The notes below the pieces were generated by a model, which was not told the origin of the DNA, made no database searches, and saw nothing but the letters and a program-made list of their open reading frames with translations. A DNA stretch of 64,000 nucleotides, taken from Anthoceros angustus (Eukaryota; Streptophyta; Anthocerotopsida; Anthocerotales; Anthocerotaceae). The translations under genes and the position numbers were made by a program. The stretch's first letter is position 1; each line of letters starts with the position of its first letter. The stretch covers positions 496,001 through 560,000 of the forward strand of contig MU008163.1 in NCBI GenBank assembly GCA_010909165.1. The letters are read 5' to 3'. Shown here piece after piece: positions 11,079 to 21,688 of the stretch.

Positions 11079-11334
11079 TGAAGATTTACATGGATTATGT
11101 AGAACAATTACAACATTAAGTAATTACATATACATTGATAATCAAGAAAGAGTTAAAGTGCTTATGAGAAAAGACAACTTAAACTAAATCTAAATGATGT
11201 GTCTATCCATATAGAGTCGCAACCCTAATGAAATGGCACTTAACCTAACTCAACATAACTTAGGATTATTTATCAACCAAACCCTTAAACCCTTAGTCAT
11301 GATATCAACATAATATCAATAGGAATTCCCATCA
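11079..11334 (-). repeat. 5' LTR of element E1
   Basis: On the minus strand it begins TGATGGGAAT and ends TCTTCA next to the primer-binding site, so it has TG...CA ends and is 256 bp. It aligns by eye with the 255-bp LTR at 36,574-36,828, sharing blocks around 'agacaactaaac' and 'acaaccctaatgaaa' (reverse complement) and an 'aatcaagaaaga' block. No partner LTR is visible downstream. Confidence 0.7.
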
Positions 11335-11392
11335 TTTGATGGGTGGCTGAGGGAGAGGCACCCCGTCACCCTACCATAGTAGGCGGTCGTCT

Positions 11393-12077
11393 GTGGTAGG
11401 CCCCACCGCAGTAGGGAAGCCTGGCCCGGTAGGCGGGCAGCCAGTAGGAAAGGAAAGGAGGCGTAGCAGCTGCCCAGCTCAGGCGCCAAGGGCGCCAAGG
11501 GCGCCAAGGGCGCCAAGGCGGAGGCGAGGCGGAGGCGGCAGTGCGGGGTCTACCCCATCGCAGTGGCTGTGGAGGTCACCAACGCAATGCTACGGCTGTG
11601 GACGCCCCCAGCCAAGGCAAGAGGCCGGAGGGTCCAAGGGCGGAGGGGTTTGGATTGGGACCTCTAGGAGAATTGCTAAGTGTCTGTGAGACACTTAGTC
11701 GGGTGGATTTGAAGAAGGCAAGGGAAATGGCAGCCTCCCTCCTGGCATGTCAAGAGGAAGTCAGGGCGAATAAGGCCCGGGAGATGGAGGAAAGACAAGC
11801 AGGGACCCGATGGCAACTTTAAGCCATGGAGTTCGACGAGAAAGCTGTGAAGTTGGAGAAGATCGTGGAGAAGCTCCAATAAGACATCTTGGATCACAAG
11901 CAGACAGAGAAGACCCTGGAAGGGAAGCTGTCCCAATTGGAAGAGAGGGCCCTCCGATCCACCAATCATAGAGATACATGGCGGCAGAAGGCGCAGGACC
12001 ATTATGCCCAACTGGAGCAGGAGCGACGAGTGAAATCCGAGGCTCTAGGGCACCTACGGTGGACTCCTTACCACTGA
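11393..12077 (+). pseudogene. Coiled-coil gag-like relic of an LTR element
   Basis: After a GC-rich start with a Cys-x2-Cys motif ('QCYGCGRPQPRQ'), broken frames at 11,541-11,822 and 11,889-12,077 are rich in charged helix: 'REMAASLLACQEEVRANKAR', 'KTLEGKLSQLEERAL', 'HYAQLEQERRVKSEAL'. They resemble in style, spacing and codon use the coiled-coil ORF at 36,119-36,573/39,584-40,031. A purine-rich tract at 12,159-12,170 follows, as at the end of an LTR-element coding region. Stops at 11,821 and 11,881 show it is dead. Confidence 0.5.
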
Positions 12078-12143
12078 GGCATGGCCTGCAATTGTGTTGT
12101 GTCGTTGTAGGTCTGGAGTTGGTAAATTTTCGGAGCAATGCAA

Positions 12144-12175
12144 AACACGATAATTTTGCAAGGGGGGGAATATAC
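12144..12175 (+). repeat. Left arm of a perfect 32-bp inverted repeat (polypurine-tract-like)
   Basis: This 32-bp segment contains aagggggggaata and is exactly the reverse complement of 14,981-15,012. Purine tracts of this type precede the 3' LTR in gypsy elements, so the two arms may be the 3' ends of two related elements facing each other. Confidence 0.85.
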
Positions 12176-13758
12176 AAACCCTCTTCTTTTGGGGTCGGAC
12201 CCTCTTGACCAAACACTGCCCAGTCCAAAAATAGCCTTTTTACGTCAGGTTAAAAATATCACCCCCATTCCTGGGGTACATACACTTACACACCAAATGT
12301 TTACCAATTGCCTCCACTACAATGACCCATCGGGCGCCCGGCGGCGCCCCTGTCTATCACAACACTCAAGCCTTGTGCTATTTTGTGGGGAACTACTGGT
12401 GGACTATCTATACCACAAAAAAAATGGATCTTTCACCGTCAATCCAATGTTTTGAGTCTATCTACTTTAGAATGGAGGAATATGACGGGGGCTACGTTGT
12501 GACTCATCCGGTGCCTGAGCGGATACTGAATCCAACACCATTGCTAAATTACGCATTCGTTCCACCAACACCATAATTATGGAAGATCCCCTTCGTGAAA
12601 TTGACACAGTCCTTAAAAGAGGATTTAAACCCTAGGTCTTCAAAATGACATTAGCCTCTTTATTCCATCCACAATCAGAAAGTCTGCATTCTTTCCATTG
12701 ACATGATAGAGAGCCTATCTAGGGCGCCGACCGGCCAGCGCCCTCCGTGATGTGTTCATGGACACCATTCAATAAATTCATATCAAAACTAAACATGGTT
12801 ATACTTTGGAAAGAAACAAAACCGAAAGTTGTGTGTGAACGCCGACATGGCGGCGTCCACAACGACTGGGACAAAAACGGTAAACTTTAAAACGAGCACA
12901 TGCAAGCGGCTACGCCGGGAATGGTCCCTCATGGGGACCAATCTGTAACTCATACGGGCCTTGAGCCAACACTGAATGTATGACCACTTCTAAGTTCCAC
13001 ATGCGCTCCACTTCTGGGTCATCAAAACCATTGTTCTTGCCCATGGACTTGGCGTTTTCGTTCTCCCCAACTCCTGCCTCATCAAGCACTTGCGTAAGCG
13101 TGTGGCAGCTGTGGTCGTAGCCTATGCCGTTTTGGTTTACGAGGACGTTCACGTCTGCCTGGGTTTTGGCTTTCACGGGTTTGAATCATTGCCTTTATCA
13201 AACAAGTAACACATTCCCTCAACCATTTGAATGTATGTTTCAAATTGAATGAGCAAAATATGACATCTTTCACATGTCAAATCACAATGTACAGCCTTGG
13301 TCGATCGCAAAGATGGTGTCCAGGATCACATGCCGTGAGCTATGACCTCTGCAATACAATGTCGCGGCCTTCAATGAGCTCCATAAAACGGAAGAAACTT
13401 GAGTGAGCCGTAGCTCTCTTCACCATTTTGATTCTTTTATAATTTGAGACCATTAATATAATATTACAAGTAATTTTAAACTCGCAATCAACGATTGAAA
13501 GATATTTGCTATGATTTTGGGTTTAAAACTACAAATTCTTAACTATGCTGGCCAAAATAAGGACTCGTGAATGCGTCCTTAAGGACAGAATCCTTTAATT
13601 TAAAGGATGCCCTTAAAAATCAAGGAAGTTGGTGTCCATGTGGAGTAGAGGAATTGACCTCACGATCTACTACCTACTAAACTTTCTATCCAACCACTTG
13701 AGTAACCACCCCAAGCCACAAATCAATTGAACCGCTAATTATTTATTTTATCAAAGGC

Positions 13759-14007
13759 AGCCCATGGGGAGGGCGTGCATGGGGAGGGCGTGCATGGGGA
13801 GGCGCCGGCCGGCGCCCATGGGGCGTGCATGGGAGGCGCCGGCCGGCGCCCATGGGAGGGCGCATGGGGAGGCGCCGGCCGGCGCCCATGGGAGGGCGCA
13901 TGGGGAGGCGCGCATGGGAGGCGCCGGCCGGCGCCCATGGGAGGGCGTGCATGGGAGGCGCCGGCGGCCGGCGCCCATGGGAGGGCGTGCATGGGAGGCG
14001 CCGGCCA
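13759..14007. repeat. GC-rich minisatellite built on the palindrome GGCGCCGGCCGGCGCC
   Basis: The 16-bp perfect palindrome occurs at 13,801-13,816, 13,835-13,850, 13,871-13,886 and 13,920-13,935, with an expanded form at 13,957-13,975 and a half copy at about 13,997-14,006. Copies are separated by 'catgggagggcgcatggg'-type spacers, giving an irregular 34-49 bp period. Long frames on both strands (Met-Gly-Arg-Ala or His-Ala-Pro patterns) are artefacts of the repeat and should not be called genes. Confidence 0.92.
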
Positions 14008-14615
14008 GATCCTCTTTATGGATGCTTATTTTGAAATTCTTCTCTCATGCCACGATTGCACCCATTTTCGAAAAACCTATGAACTTACTTTCATTAATTC
14101 AGATCAGACAATGTGCAACTTCGCTCAAGAATATATGGGCATGTTCAGGTACCCGCCAAAATGTGGAACATAACATTACTTTGAGGTTTGGGCCGTGGTT
14201 TTGAGGGGAACTAATCCCACTTACTCTATATATTTTAAAGCAACAGCTCCTGATTTGGTTAACTTGTATGGTATTGAAATAGTGTGCATGAAGTACAAGG
14301 CCTTTGTGTTCCCCACAGAGGGCGGTCATTTGCTTTGAAGGACTTCACGCCACCTCGGATCGATGTAGTGGAATGCAAATGGAAACATGACCTTGTGACA
14401 AGGGCTTGCGGCATTCGGTTGCTGGTGACAACCATGTGGGCGGCTGTAAAAAAATCAGAATGAAGGTGCTTGCTGAAGAGGGTTCCATTTGCATATCAAT
14501 CTGGAATCCGATGTCGTCATATACTCTATCACATACGCGAAGGACATTGTCTGTGCGTGGGAAGTGAGAACGACGACTAGGAACTTTGACCTAAACCCCA
14601 AACTCTCCGGAGGTA

Positions 14616-14653
14616 TGCAGGGAAAGGGCGCCGGCCGGCGCCCTTTCCCTGCA
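14616..14653. repeat. Perfect 38-bp palindrome without spacer
   Basis: Positions 14,616-14,653 read the same on both strands, with centre at 14,634/14,635 and a GGCGCCGGCCGGCGCC core flanked by purine and pyrimidine arms. The core equals the minisatellite motif 600 bp to the left. Confidence 0.95.
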
Positions 14654-14980
14654 CACTCAGGTATATGCCCAAAGTGTAGTATACAAACGACTACTCTGGG
14701 TCTTCTTTTGGTGTTTTTACATAGTGCCTTAGTTGAAAGGCAATATTTATGTGCGTAACACCGCCAAGAATGGTCAACCACGTGGGTTCAATTATGCCGG
14801 AAATCGATGTGTTGTGGAAAGCCTAAACCCTTCACATGCCTCAGCTGCTCATGAAAACAATGCAACCAATGGTGTGACACCATGATTTTGTGATAAATTT
14901 TTAGAGCATGCCATGACAGGCTAGTTTTAGACCCATCAGAAACCCTCTTCGAAGGATAAAAGCCAGTAAACCCCCATCGG

Positions 14981-15012
14981 GTATATTCCCCCCCTTGCAA
15001 AATTATCGTGTT
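14981..15012 (-). repeat. Right arm of the 32-bp inverted repeat
   Basis: Exact reverse complement of 12,144-12,175. Similarity outside the 32 bp is weak on both sides, so these are not the ends of one simple large inverted repeat. Confidence 0.85.
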
Positions 15013-15789
15013 GCAAGTGGTGCAGCTGCCGTAGAGGGAAAGTTAGAGGGCTCCTTGCCTGTTTGGGGGGGGCTGATGTTGTGCGTAGGTGTAGGCAGTG
15101 ACCGACTTCCCAAAGATTCGGCTGTCCACACAAGTCTCATGGGACGAAACCCAATGTGCTAAGTGACAGTGGGATAAGTGTGGCCTGGCTACTAGAGGGT
15201 GAATCTCGGAAGCCCTGGGATTTTCCTCCCACAGCTAGCCCCCCTGGCTCTTGGCCCTTTAGTGGGTTGTCCCCCCTCGGTTCGGGGTACATAGGTTTTC
15301 CCATCTCTTCCTTTTAATAAAGTCTCTATTGGTAAAATTACTCTCTTTCCTCTTTTAAGGCACTATCTTTGTCAACTTATAAAATATAATATTAGATTTT
15401 ATGTTTTAATGCATTTGTAAGTATGACTTTTAAACCCTAATATTTTATATTGAAATTAAATATATTTTACATATATAATTATTTAATATTTAAAATAATA
15501 AAAATAATAAAATATTGAAACAACAGAACTCTAAACTAGTTCTTTGAGAACTCTAAACTAGTTCTTTGAAATATAATGAACACCATCTTCAGCAAGTTCT
15601 CTGCATCCTCAAGTAAGGCACTAGAATACTGGTGATATTTGCAATTATAATTAAGCTATAACAATTCTACTCAACGCATTAGGCGAGACTCAATCCCTCA
15701 GCTAAGAAAAAAACTTCATGTCACATAGGTAGCAACTTAATAGTTACATGTGCTCAATCGGGCGTTGGATGCACATGCCGCTTGAACTT
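15013..15789. other. AT-rich spacer, no gene seen
   Basis: The stretch 15,340-15,520 is strongly AT-rich. A 21-bp unit, gaactctaaactagttcttt plus one base, is tandemly duplicated at 15,527-15,568. No ORF of note or RNA gene is visible. Confidence 0.6.
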
Positions 15790-17130
15790 AGCGGGGGTCG
15801 ACGAGAGTTCTTAGCGCGGGAGACAAGCTTTTGAAGGGACGAGAACCTTGTATTCAGTCGCGAGAACAAGTGGGGTCGGTGAGGGTTCTTTCGCGCGAGA
15901 CTAGGTACATATCGTTGAGAAACGTGTCCGACTCAAAATCGTCCGTGCCCTACCTGGCGGCTCCCCAAGTGTCCTCCATATTCCGCCTTCCACCAGCCAG
16001 CCATCGGCCAGCCTGTGTTAATCTGCAGCCTCGCTGTCCTCGCTGGCTTGCCAGCGGAATGCGCTACCTCCTTGAGCTCGCGCTGCGACTGAAGCCATGC
16101 CTTGCCTTGCTGCGTAGAAACATTCCCTCTGTGGACCTCGCTGTTGGTTCCTCGGTCTGCCTTGGATGTTGGACTTGTAAGCGAGCTGGAGCGCCCGGAA
16201 CCTTGCAAGCGCTTGCCGCAGCGGTTCTGTAAATTTGTATCCAGCACGGACATGCGGAGGTTCTCCCCGCCTGCTTGAGGCGGCTACTCTCGCTGTTCCC
16301 GCTTATATTCATGACGGCGCCTCCACCGCAGGCTTGTAGGCCTGTCTGCAGACTTCACGTCCAGATGCTTCCTTCCTCCGAGGTGAGTTCCGTTGAGTTC
16401 CGTTCCATGCTCTGCTCTGCCTGTTTCTGCCTTGCTCTCGTCTTGTGTGCTCCGCAGAGAGTGATGTGTTGTGCCTTTGTAGCCTAGTGCTGCAATGCGC
16501 ATACTCGCCGGCGGCGGTTATGTTTTCTCATGCCTGCTAGGCTGTTGTTTGCACTCTTTGATTTGTTGCTTTGCTGTGGCGGCTCGAGGCCGAGAATCGG
16601 GTTGCCCCACATCGTTCACGGATATAGTTTGAAACAATGATCGTTCGCGAGTCAGGCTGTGGACTGGTGTTGAGTTTGTGGGCGTCCTGAACTTTTACAC
16701 ACAGGTGTCGAAGAATATGTAGCTTTCTTCCTTGCTCACAAACTTGAATATGATGTTATCTTGCTGATGTTTTGATTTGATCACATGGAGAAGAAAACAT
16801 AGAGCGTTGTTTGCAGGGTTCGCGCAACACTTGCTCGCAAGCTTGATAGCTTGTTGTGCCGTGGTGCGCCCGAAAATCGTTAAGCTAAAACATATTTCTC
16901 GTCCGTGTTTTTGTGCAGAAGGCAGATTGTGCGGGCTGTGCGGAGGAGCAAGATAAAAGCTTCCATGGCCCCACAAAGATCACAGCCCGTGGATTGGGCG
17001 GAAGATGTCTTGCACAAATATTCGATGGTCAGCCTGCCACCAGCCGGCTATGGACATGGCTGGAGCGGCGGACAGACTTGCGACAGCAGCAGCCGAAAAG
17101 TCGCTGTTGCAACAAAGTAGAGGGATGGAG
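15790..17130 (+). repeat. Repeat R, copy 2
   Basis: Plus-strand copy of the repeat seen inverted at 1-1,950 and again at 26,057-27,010. It starts near 'gagagttcttagcgcggg' and runs through blocks around 'gtccgtgccctac', 'gaaacattccctctgtggac', 'cgcttgccgcagcgg' and a stretch at 16,690-17,010 that mirrors 430-760. Copies differ by many small indels, so they are not recent duplicates. Open frames are not shared between copies, which argues against a conserved protein here. Confidence 0.7.
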
Positions 17131-17159
17131 GTGCTCTAGGCTGTGGGGAGAACACGCAG

Positions 17160-18500
17160 GGAGAAGAAGATGCAGCTCAACTTCGTCATCGTGGTCCAGC
17201 AGGATCAGGAGCAGTAGTTCGCACCGTGGTGGCAACCAGCCTGGACAGTCGGGACATAGTCGTAAAGGCGATGATCGGCTTGAGGGCGAGGATGAGCACC
17301 GAGCACGGTGGTCACTGGGGATGTGCAGAATTTTCACTACCTCAGGTGCAAAGAAGCCGAAGAACGGTCCCACGAGAGAAGCCGAAGAACAGCTCCCAGG
17401 AATTGCCTTCCCTTTCTTTAGACTGTTATCAAGAACGTCGGGTAGGAAATCTTCTTCCACCTTTCCGGTTCCTAGCTTTAACAATTTTCCATGTTAAAAG
17501 AATGTCTTTAACAGTTTTCCGTCTTAAGAATGGCTTTAACAAATTTCCATCTCTTTCAAGTGCTCTTTTCCTCTTCATTTTGCTGTCTGCACTATAGCTT
17601 TTCCAGGCCAGGCTAGGTTGAGCCTTGGCTTCACGTTCATAAGGCAAACGGTGCTTCTTTGTGGTTGCAGTGACGCAGAGGTTCCATTTCCGAAGTGCGA
17701 CTTGCAAGCTGCATATCGTCTTTCACAATCACCGCTGAAGCTGCTGGAGGTCTTCACTTCATTTAATTGTGTGCGGTAACCCGACAAGCCTTGCAACGGC
17801 AGCAAAGTCGAGGGATGAGTGCCCCATACTTCAGAAGACATAAGAAATGCGTGTGCATCCAGCTGTGCGCACAGGCACATCGTGGAGTAAGCGAAATTCG
17901 ACTAAAGCGCTGTAAGTAATTGTCAGGATCACAGCGCCGTAAGTGTGGAACTGCTGACGGGACCTCAACGCTCTAAGTGTGGAGCTGCTGACGGAATGGA
18001 ACTGCTCTTGGAACCACAGCGCTGTATTTGTGGAACTGCTGACGGTGATGGTGTACTTCCACAAGGCCAGCTCCTTAGCCATTCTTATGTCTAATGATTA
18101 CAAAGACGCAGAGTACATCGACCGTGCCCTGACAGCCAGGAAGATGCAGTTCAACTCCGTCATCGCGTTGGAACATGTCCGAAAAGCTGGATTCGACATG
18201 GTGGTCGCAACCAGCAGTCGGACATATATGGCTGTGCAGCCCAGTCATCGGCTTGAGGGCGAATCTGAGTACCAAGGGGAGACCTTCGGGGATGCTGGCA
18301 AGTTCAGTCTAACAATGCCGGAGATTGTGCGGGAAATGGAGGTTGTGAGGGAGGTCGGCAATTGTGGGCATGCTGAATTCCGGTGCTTGCAGCTGCTCCA
18401 TTTTGACATGGGATCGCAGATCCCAAGGTTCTGCGTTGTGAGGGAGGGGGATGGTGAAGCAGCTCACCTTTCCATTTTCGCGAGGCAGCTTTGATAGGAG
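17160..18500 (+). pseudogene. Gene-fragment sequence following repeat R2 (unknown family)
   Basis: The 171-residue frame at 17,979-18,494 contains 'DYKDAEYIDRALTARKMQFN' followed by 'MVVATS' and, further on, 'TMPEIVREMEVVREV'. The same series occurs after repeat R3 at 27,237-27,500 ('LTARKMEFNSV', 'NMVVATST', 'TLPEIVREVEVVREL'), so a coding ancestor is likely. A third shorter echo ('RKMQLNF') lies at about 17,165-17,190. I do not recognise the family. At 17,890-18,040 a degenerate repeat of 'gtgtggaactgctgacgg' occurs about four times. Frames are broken between blocks. Confidence 0.45.
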
Positions 18501-18796
18501 CTCCCATGAGTTGAGCATCATCGACGTGGTAGGGGGCTCGGGGTGGACTAGGACGGTTCTCATAACGAGATCGGTTCTCATCACGAGCTTTTGATGGTGG
18601 GAAAGTGAGGGCCGGCTTCCGGGCATCTACATCTCTAGTAGGTGGTGGAGTGCTCTACGTACTGAAGGTCGCCTAAGCGCAAGGGGTCCGCCAGGCCTGC
18701 CAAGATCCAGGAGCTGCGGCGCCCAGCTCCGAGGATGCGACGGCAGCTACAACTCAGGCTGGCAACTCGAGCTTTATAGGAGCAGCAGGTGCGCCA

Positions 18797-19000
18797 ATGC
18801 CTCGTCGCCGTCGCGGTGGTCCAAAGGGGTGGAGGAAGGAACCTACACCGTTGGATTCCGCAGCTAATCCTGGAGTTGCAGAGCAAGAACAGCTGCAGGT
18901 GGATCTGAAGGGGAGGCCAGAGCAGCTCTCGAGCAGAAGAATTCCAAACAAGTATATGTCAAGCGTCGACGTGGTCGCCCCAAACCATTTAAGGACTTGT
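18797..19000 (+). pseudogene. AT-hook protein fragment, copy A
   Basis: The frame reads 'MPRRRRGGPKGWRKEPTPLD'; the better preserved copy at 27,890 has the AT-hook core RGRPK at this place. After a frame change, codons at about 18,961-19,002 encode KRRRGRPKPFKDL and a stop, a canonical AT-hook (Arg-Gly-Arg-Pro) for minor-groove binding at AT tracts. Two hooks near the C-terminus suggest a fragment of a nuclear AT-hook protein carried by the repeat. It is broken by frameshifts and lacks an upstream start. Confidence 0.55.
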
Positions 19001-19313
19001 AAGCCCAAAGAAACAGGGGACAGGCCTAGATCTCAACTTTAGCTCCTCAACCTACCTCTGCAACGACCATGTAAGCACCCGGATACAGCGCACAGATGTG
19101 AAAACGGAGTATGCTCCACTTTTACATCGGTTCGCACCCAAGGTGAGCATTGTGAGGTGCGGAGGGAGTTTTGAGGCGGCGCATTGTATGTGAGCTGGCT
19201 AGGTCAGGCCTCTTATTCTAGCAAGCAGAAGCCAGCGAACTTTGCAGACTTCGACTGTTCACTTGGACGGGTCTGCTTTGCTGTAGATCTAGTTAACTGC
19301 CGGAAGGCTCCTG

Positions 19314-19361
19314 GCTGATCAATCCAACCACGTATTTAGTCTAGTGGTTGGATTGATCAGC
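19314..19361. repeat. 18-bp perfect hairpin, first of four in units A and B
   Basis: Arms 19,314-19,331 and 19,344-19,361 (gctgatcaatccaaccac and its exact complement) with a 12-nt spacer. The same hairpin recurs at 19,892-19,939, 22,976-23,023 and 23,556-23,603 with one spacer base different, and in decayed form at about 28,684-28,734. It marks the end of each internal subunit. Confidence 0.93.
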
Positions 19362-20383
19362 AATCAGCCGTCTTCAGCTTCCTGATAACCTGCATATACT
19401 GTAGGAATTTGAGCTTGCTTGGTAGAAGCTTTAGTTGCAAACCTTGCCTTGAACTTGCGTGCATACATCCGCAGCACCCAATTATGTTCATCAATCAGGA
19501 GTGACAAGTGTGGGGTAAGGAAACAATGGACTTCAAACTATCAAAGCTGCCTCGCGAAAACCTTGGGGTTCGGTACTAGGGCTCCACTCTGGACAGGCCT
19601 AGATCTCAACTTTAGCTCCTCGACCTACCTCTGCAACGACCATGTAAGCACCCGGATACGGCTCTACAGATGTGAAAACGGAGTATGCTCCACTTTTACA
19701 TCGGTTCGCACCGCCCCAAGGTGAGCATTGTGAGGTGCGGAGGGAGTTTTGAGGCGGCGCATTGTATGTGAGCTGGCTAGGTCAGACTCTTATTCTAGCA
19801 AGCAGAAGCCAGCGAACTTTTGCAGACTTGGACTGTTCACTTGGACAGGTCTGCTTTGCTGTAGATCTAGTTAACTGCCGGAAGGCTCCTGGCTGATCAA
19901 TCCAACCACGTATTTAGTTTAGTGGTTGGATTGATCAGCAATCAGCCGTCTTCAGCTTCCTGATAACCTGCATATACTGTAGGAATTTGAGCTTGCTTGG
20001 TAGAAGCTTTAGTTGCAAACCTTGCCTTGACCTTGCGTGCATACATCCGCAGAACCCAATTATGTTCATCAATCAGGAGTGACAAGTGTGGGGTAAGGGA
20101 AACAATGGCCGTCAGACGATCAAAGCTGCCTTGCGAAAACCTTGGGGTTCTTCTTCTTCTTCTTCTTGGGGTTCGGTATGAACCCCAAGGTGAGTGGAGG
20201 TTGCCATGGGATTTGTCACGGGTGACACTCAAAGTATGGGAATTAGGGATGCTTACAAGAAAAAGTTGTTAGGGCAGGCATTTGACATGTTTTGCATGAG
20301 ATGGCTTGTGAGTATAGGACTGGCAGTGTAGCTGGCCCTTTGCAAAGGGCGCAAACGCAGCTGGTTACATATTGCTGACATAG

Positions 20384-21300
20384 ATGAGGATATTCACCAG
20401 TTCTAGACAAGAAAAACTTGCAGACCTACAGTGGCGAGATGGCTATGGAGGTAAAAAGCAAGACGGTGACCAAGATTGTCCATGTATGGAAGATATCCGG
20501 CGATATCAGCGAGGAAGATCAAGTCAAGATCAGGGAAATGCTGAATCAAAACCGGGGGCTCTTGCATTCAACTGGAATGCAAGAGCCCCCGGTTCAAGTT
20601 CAAGATCGCGACCACCACCCAGGAGCCCATCTTCCGAAGACGTCACAGGTTGAGTCCTCTTGAGTGGGATGTGGTAGAGAAGCGGTATAAGGAATTGCAT
20701 GATGCAGGACTGATCAGGAAGTCGGACTCGCAATATGCAGCTACCAGAGTCGTACCTTTAAAGAAGGATGAGAATGGTGAGTGGAAAGTTCACAGGATGT
20801 GTGGGGACTATCGGCCCTTGAATGAGGTGACACCGATGAAAAGGTACTCGATGCCGACGCCAAATGAAATTTTCGATCAGGAAGTCGGACTCGCATTATG
20901 CAGCTACCACAGTCGTACCTTTAAAGAAGGATGAGAATGGTGAGTGGAAAGTTCACAGGATGTGTGGGGACTATCGGCCCTTGAATGAGGTGACACCGAT
21001 GGAAAGGTACTCGATGCCGACGCCAAATGAAATTTTCGACTTCATTGTCAAGGTTAAATATTTTACCACACTCGACTTTCGCTCAGGATTCAATCAAATT
21101 ATCATAGAAGATGCAAACAAGTGCAAGACGGCATTTTGGGGGATCAAATTATCATAGAAGATGCAAACAAGTGCAAGACGGCATTTTGGGGCAGGATCAA
21201 ATTATCATAGAAGATGCAAACAAGTGCAAGACGGCATTTTGGGGCAGGATCAAATTATCATAGAAGATGCAAACAAGTGCAAGACGGCATTTTGGGGCAG
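20384..21300 (+). pseudogene. Ty3-gypsy reverse transcriptase fragment, unit A
   Basis: Broken frames encode the region before and at the start of gypsy RT: 'ISEEDQVKIREMLNQNRGLL', then 'RLSPLEWDVVEKRYKELHDA', 'CGDYRPLNEVT', 'YSMPTPNEIFD', 'YFTTLDFRSGFNQI' and 'CKTAFWG'. A 120-bp piece ('YAAT.VVPLKKDENGEW...NEIFD') is itself duplicated at 20,720-20,875 and 20,883-21,040. The catalytic YxDD block is not present. This is a truncated, internally duplicated relic. Confidence 0.85.
21093..21300. repeat. Four-copy tandem repeat within the gypsy RT fragment (A)
   Basis: The unit 'atcaaattatcatagaagat...cattttggggcagg' starts at 21,093, 21,143, 21,196 and 21,249, giving a 50-53 bp period. Unit B has the same array at about 24,727-24,925 with one copy shortened. 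It repeats the codons for the RT block after LDFRSGFNQ. Confidence 0.93.
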
Positions 21301-21463
21301 AAGATTGGTAGTGTGAGAGTTGTTTGACATTGCCCAGTTAGATGTGTTTAGGCTTGGGGGCTACCATGTGAAGAGTGCCAGGCAGTTGCTCCCGAGCCTG
21401 GACAAGGCGTAGTCATAGGGGAGAGACAAAGGGGCGTCATTTGGTGAACATGCACATATCAAG

Positions 21464-21688
21464 ATGCATGTCAAGTTGGCAACTCGCTCCACGCCCTACC
21501 ACATTGATGAGGTGATTGTCCAGGATGGTGATCTGGACTCAGACAGCACCATCTCGTCGGGTGAATCGATGGAGATCAAGCCCGAACCAATGTCTGACGA
21601 CGAGGAAGATGATCTGCATCCTCCTCCCTCACCAATCTCTGAGACCAGCATCTCCAACCAATTTGCTTCTCGGTGGTTTGGTTTTTAA
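21464..21688 (+). CDS. Acidic 74-residue ORF in unit A (uncertain)
   Basis: The frame starts 'MHVKLATRSTPYHIDEVIVQ' and continues into an Asp/Glu/Ser-rich tail with 'SDDEEDDLHPPPSPISE'. The unit B counterpart at 25,078-25,308 keeps the start but lost several codons and is shifted. Family unknown. It could be the C-terminal end of an element polyprotein or a captured fragment. The acidic Ser/Pro tail looks like a disordered region. Confidence 0.3.
   Translation: MHVKLATRSTPYHIDEVIVQDGDLDSDSTISSGESMEIKPEPMSDDEEDDLHPPPSPISETSISNQFASRWFGF

Larger units (their letters stand above)
8725..11334 (-). mobile_element. Copia-type LTR element lacking pol (E1), 3'-truncated
   Basis: On the minus strand the order is an LTR-like segment (11,334-11,079), a primer-binding site (11,078-11,067), an ORF (10,711-10,007), a copia-type gag (9,915-9,205), then no protease, integrase or RT. 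The LTR, first ORF and gag are all related to those of the element at 36,574-39,577. A second LTR was not found at the low-coordinate end, so that end (given here as about 8,725) is uncertain. The intact-looking gag frame suggests a fairly recent or constrained non-autonomous element. Confidence 0.7.

Noticed and set aside
13759-14007. CRISPR-like array of short repeats
   Set aside because: Spacers are not unique sequences but variants of one unit, the repeat is palindromic and GC-rich, and the genome is plant; it is a minisatellite.
13735-14204. Long overlapping open frames on both strands with Met-Gly-Arg-Ala or His-Ala-Pro patterns
   Set aside because: They are open only because the GC-rich minisatellite has few stop codons; the residues are direct translations of the repeat.
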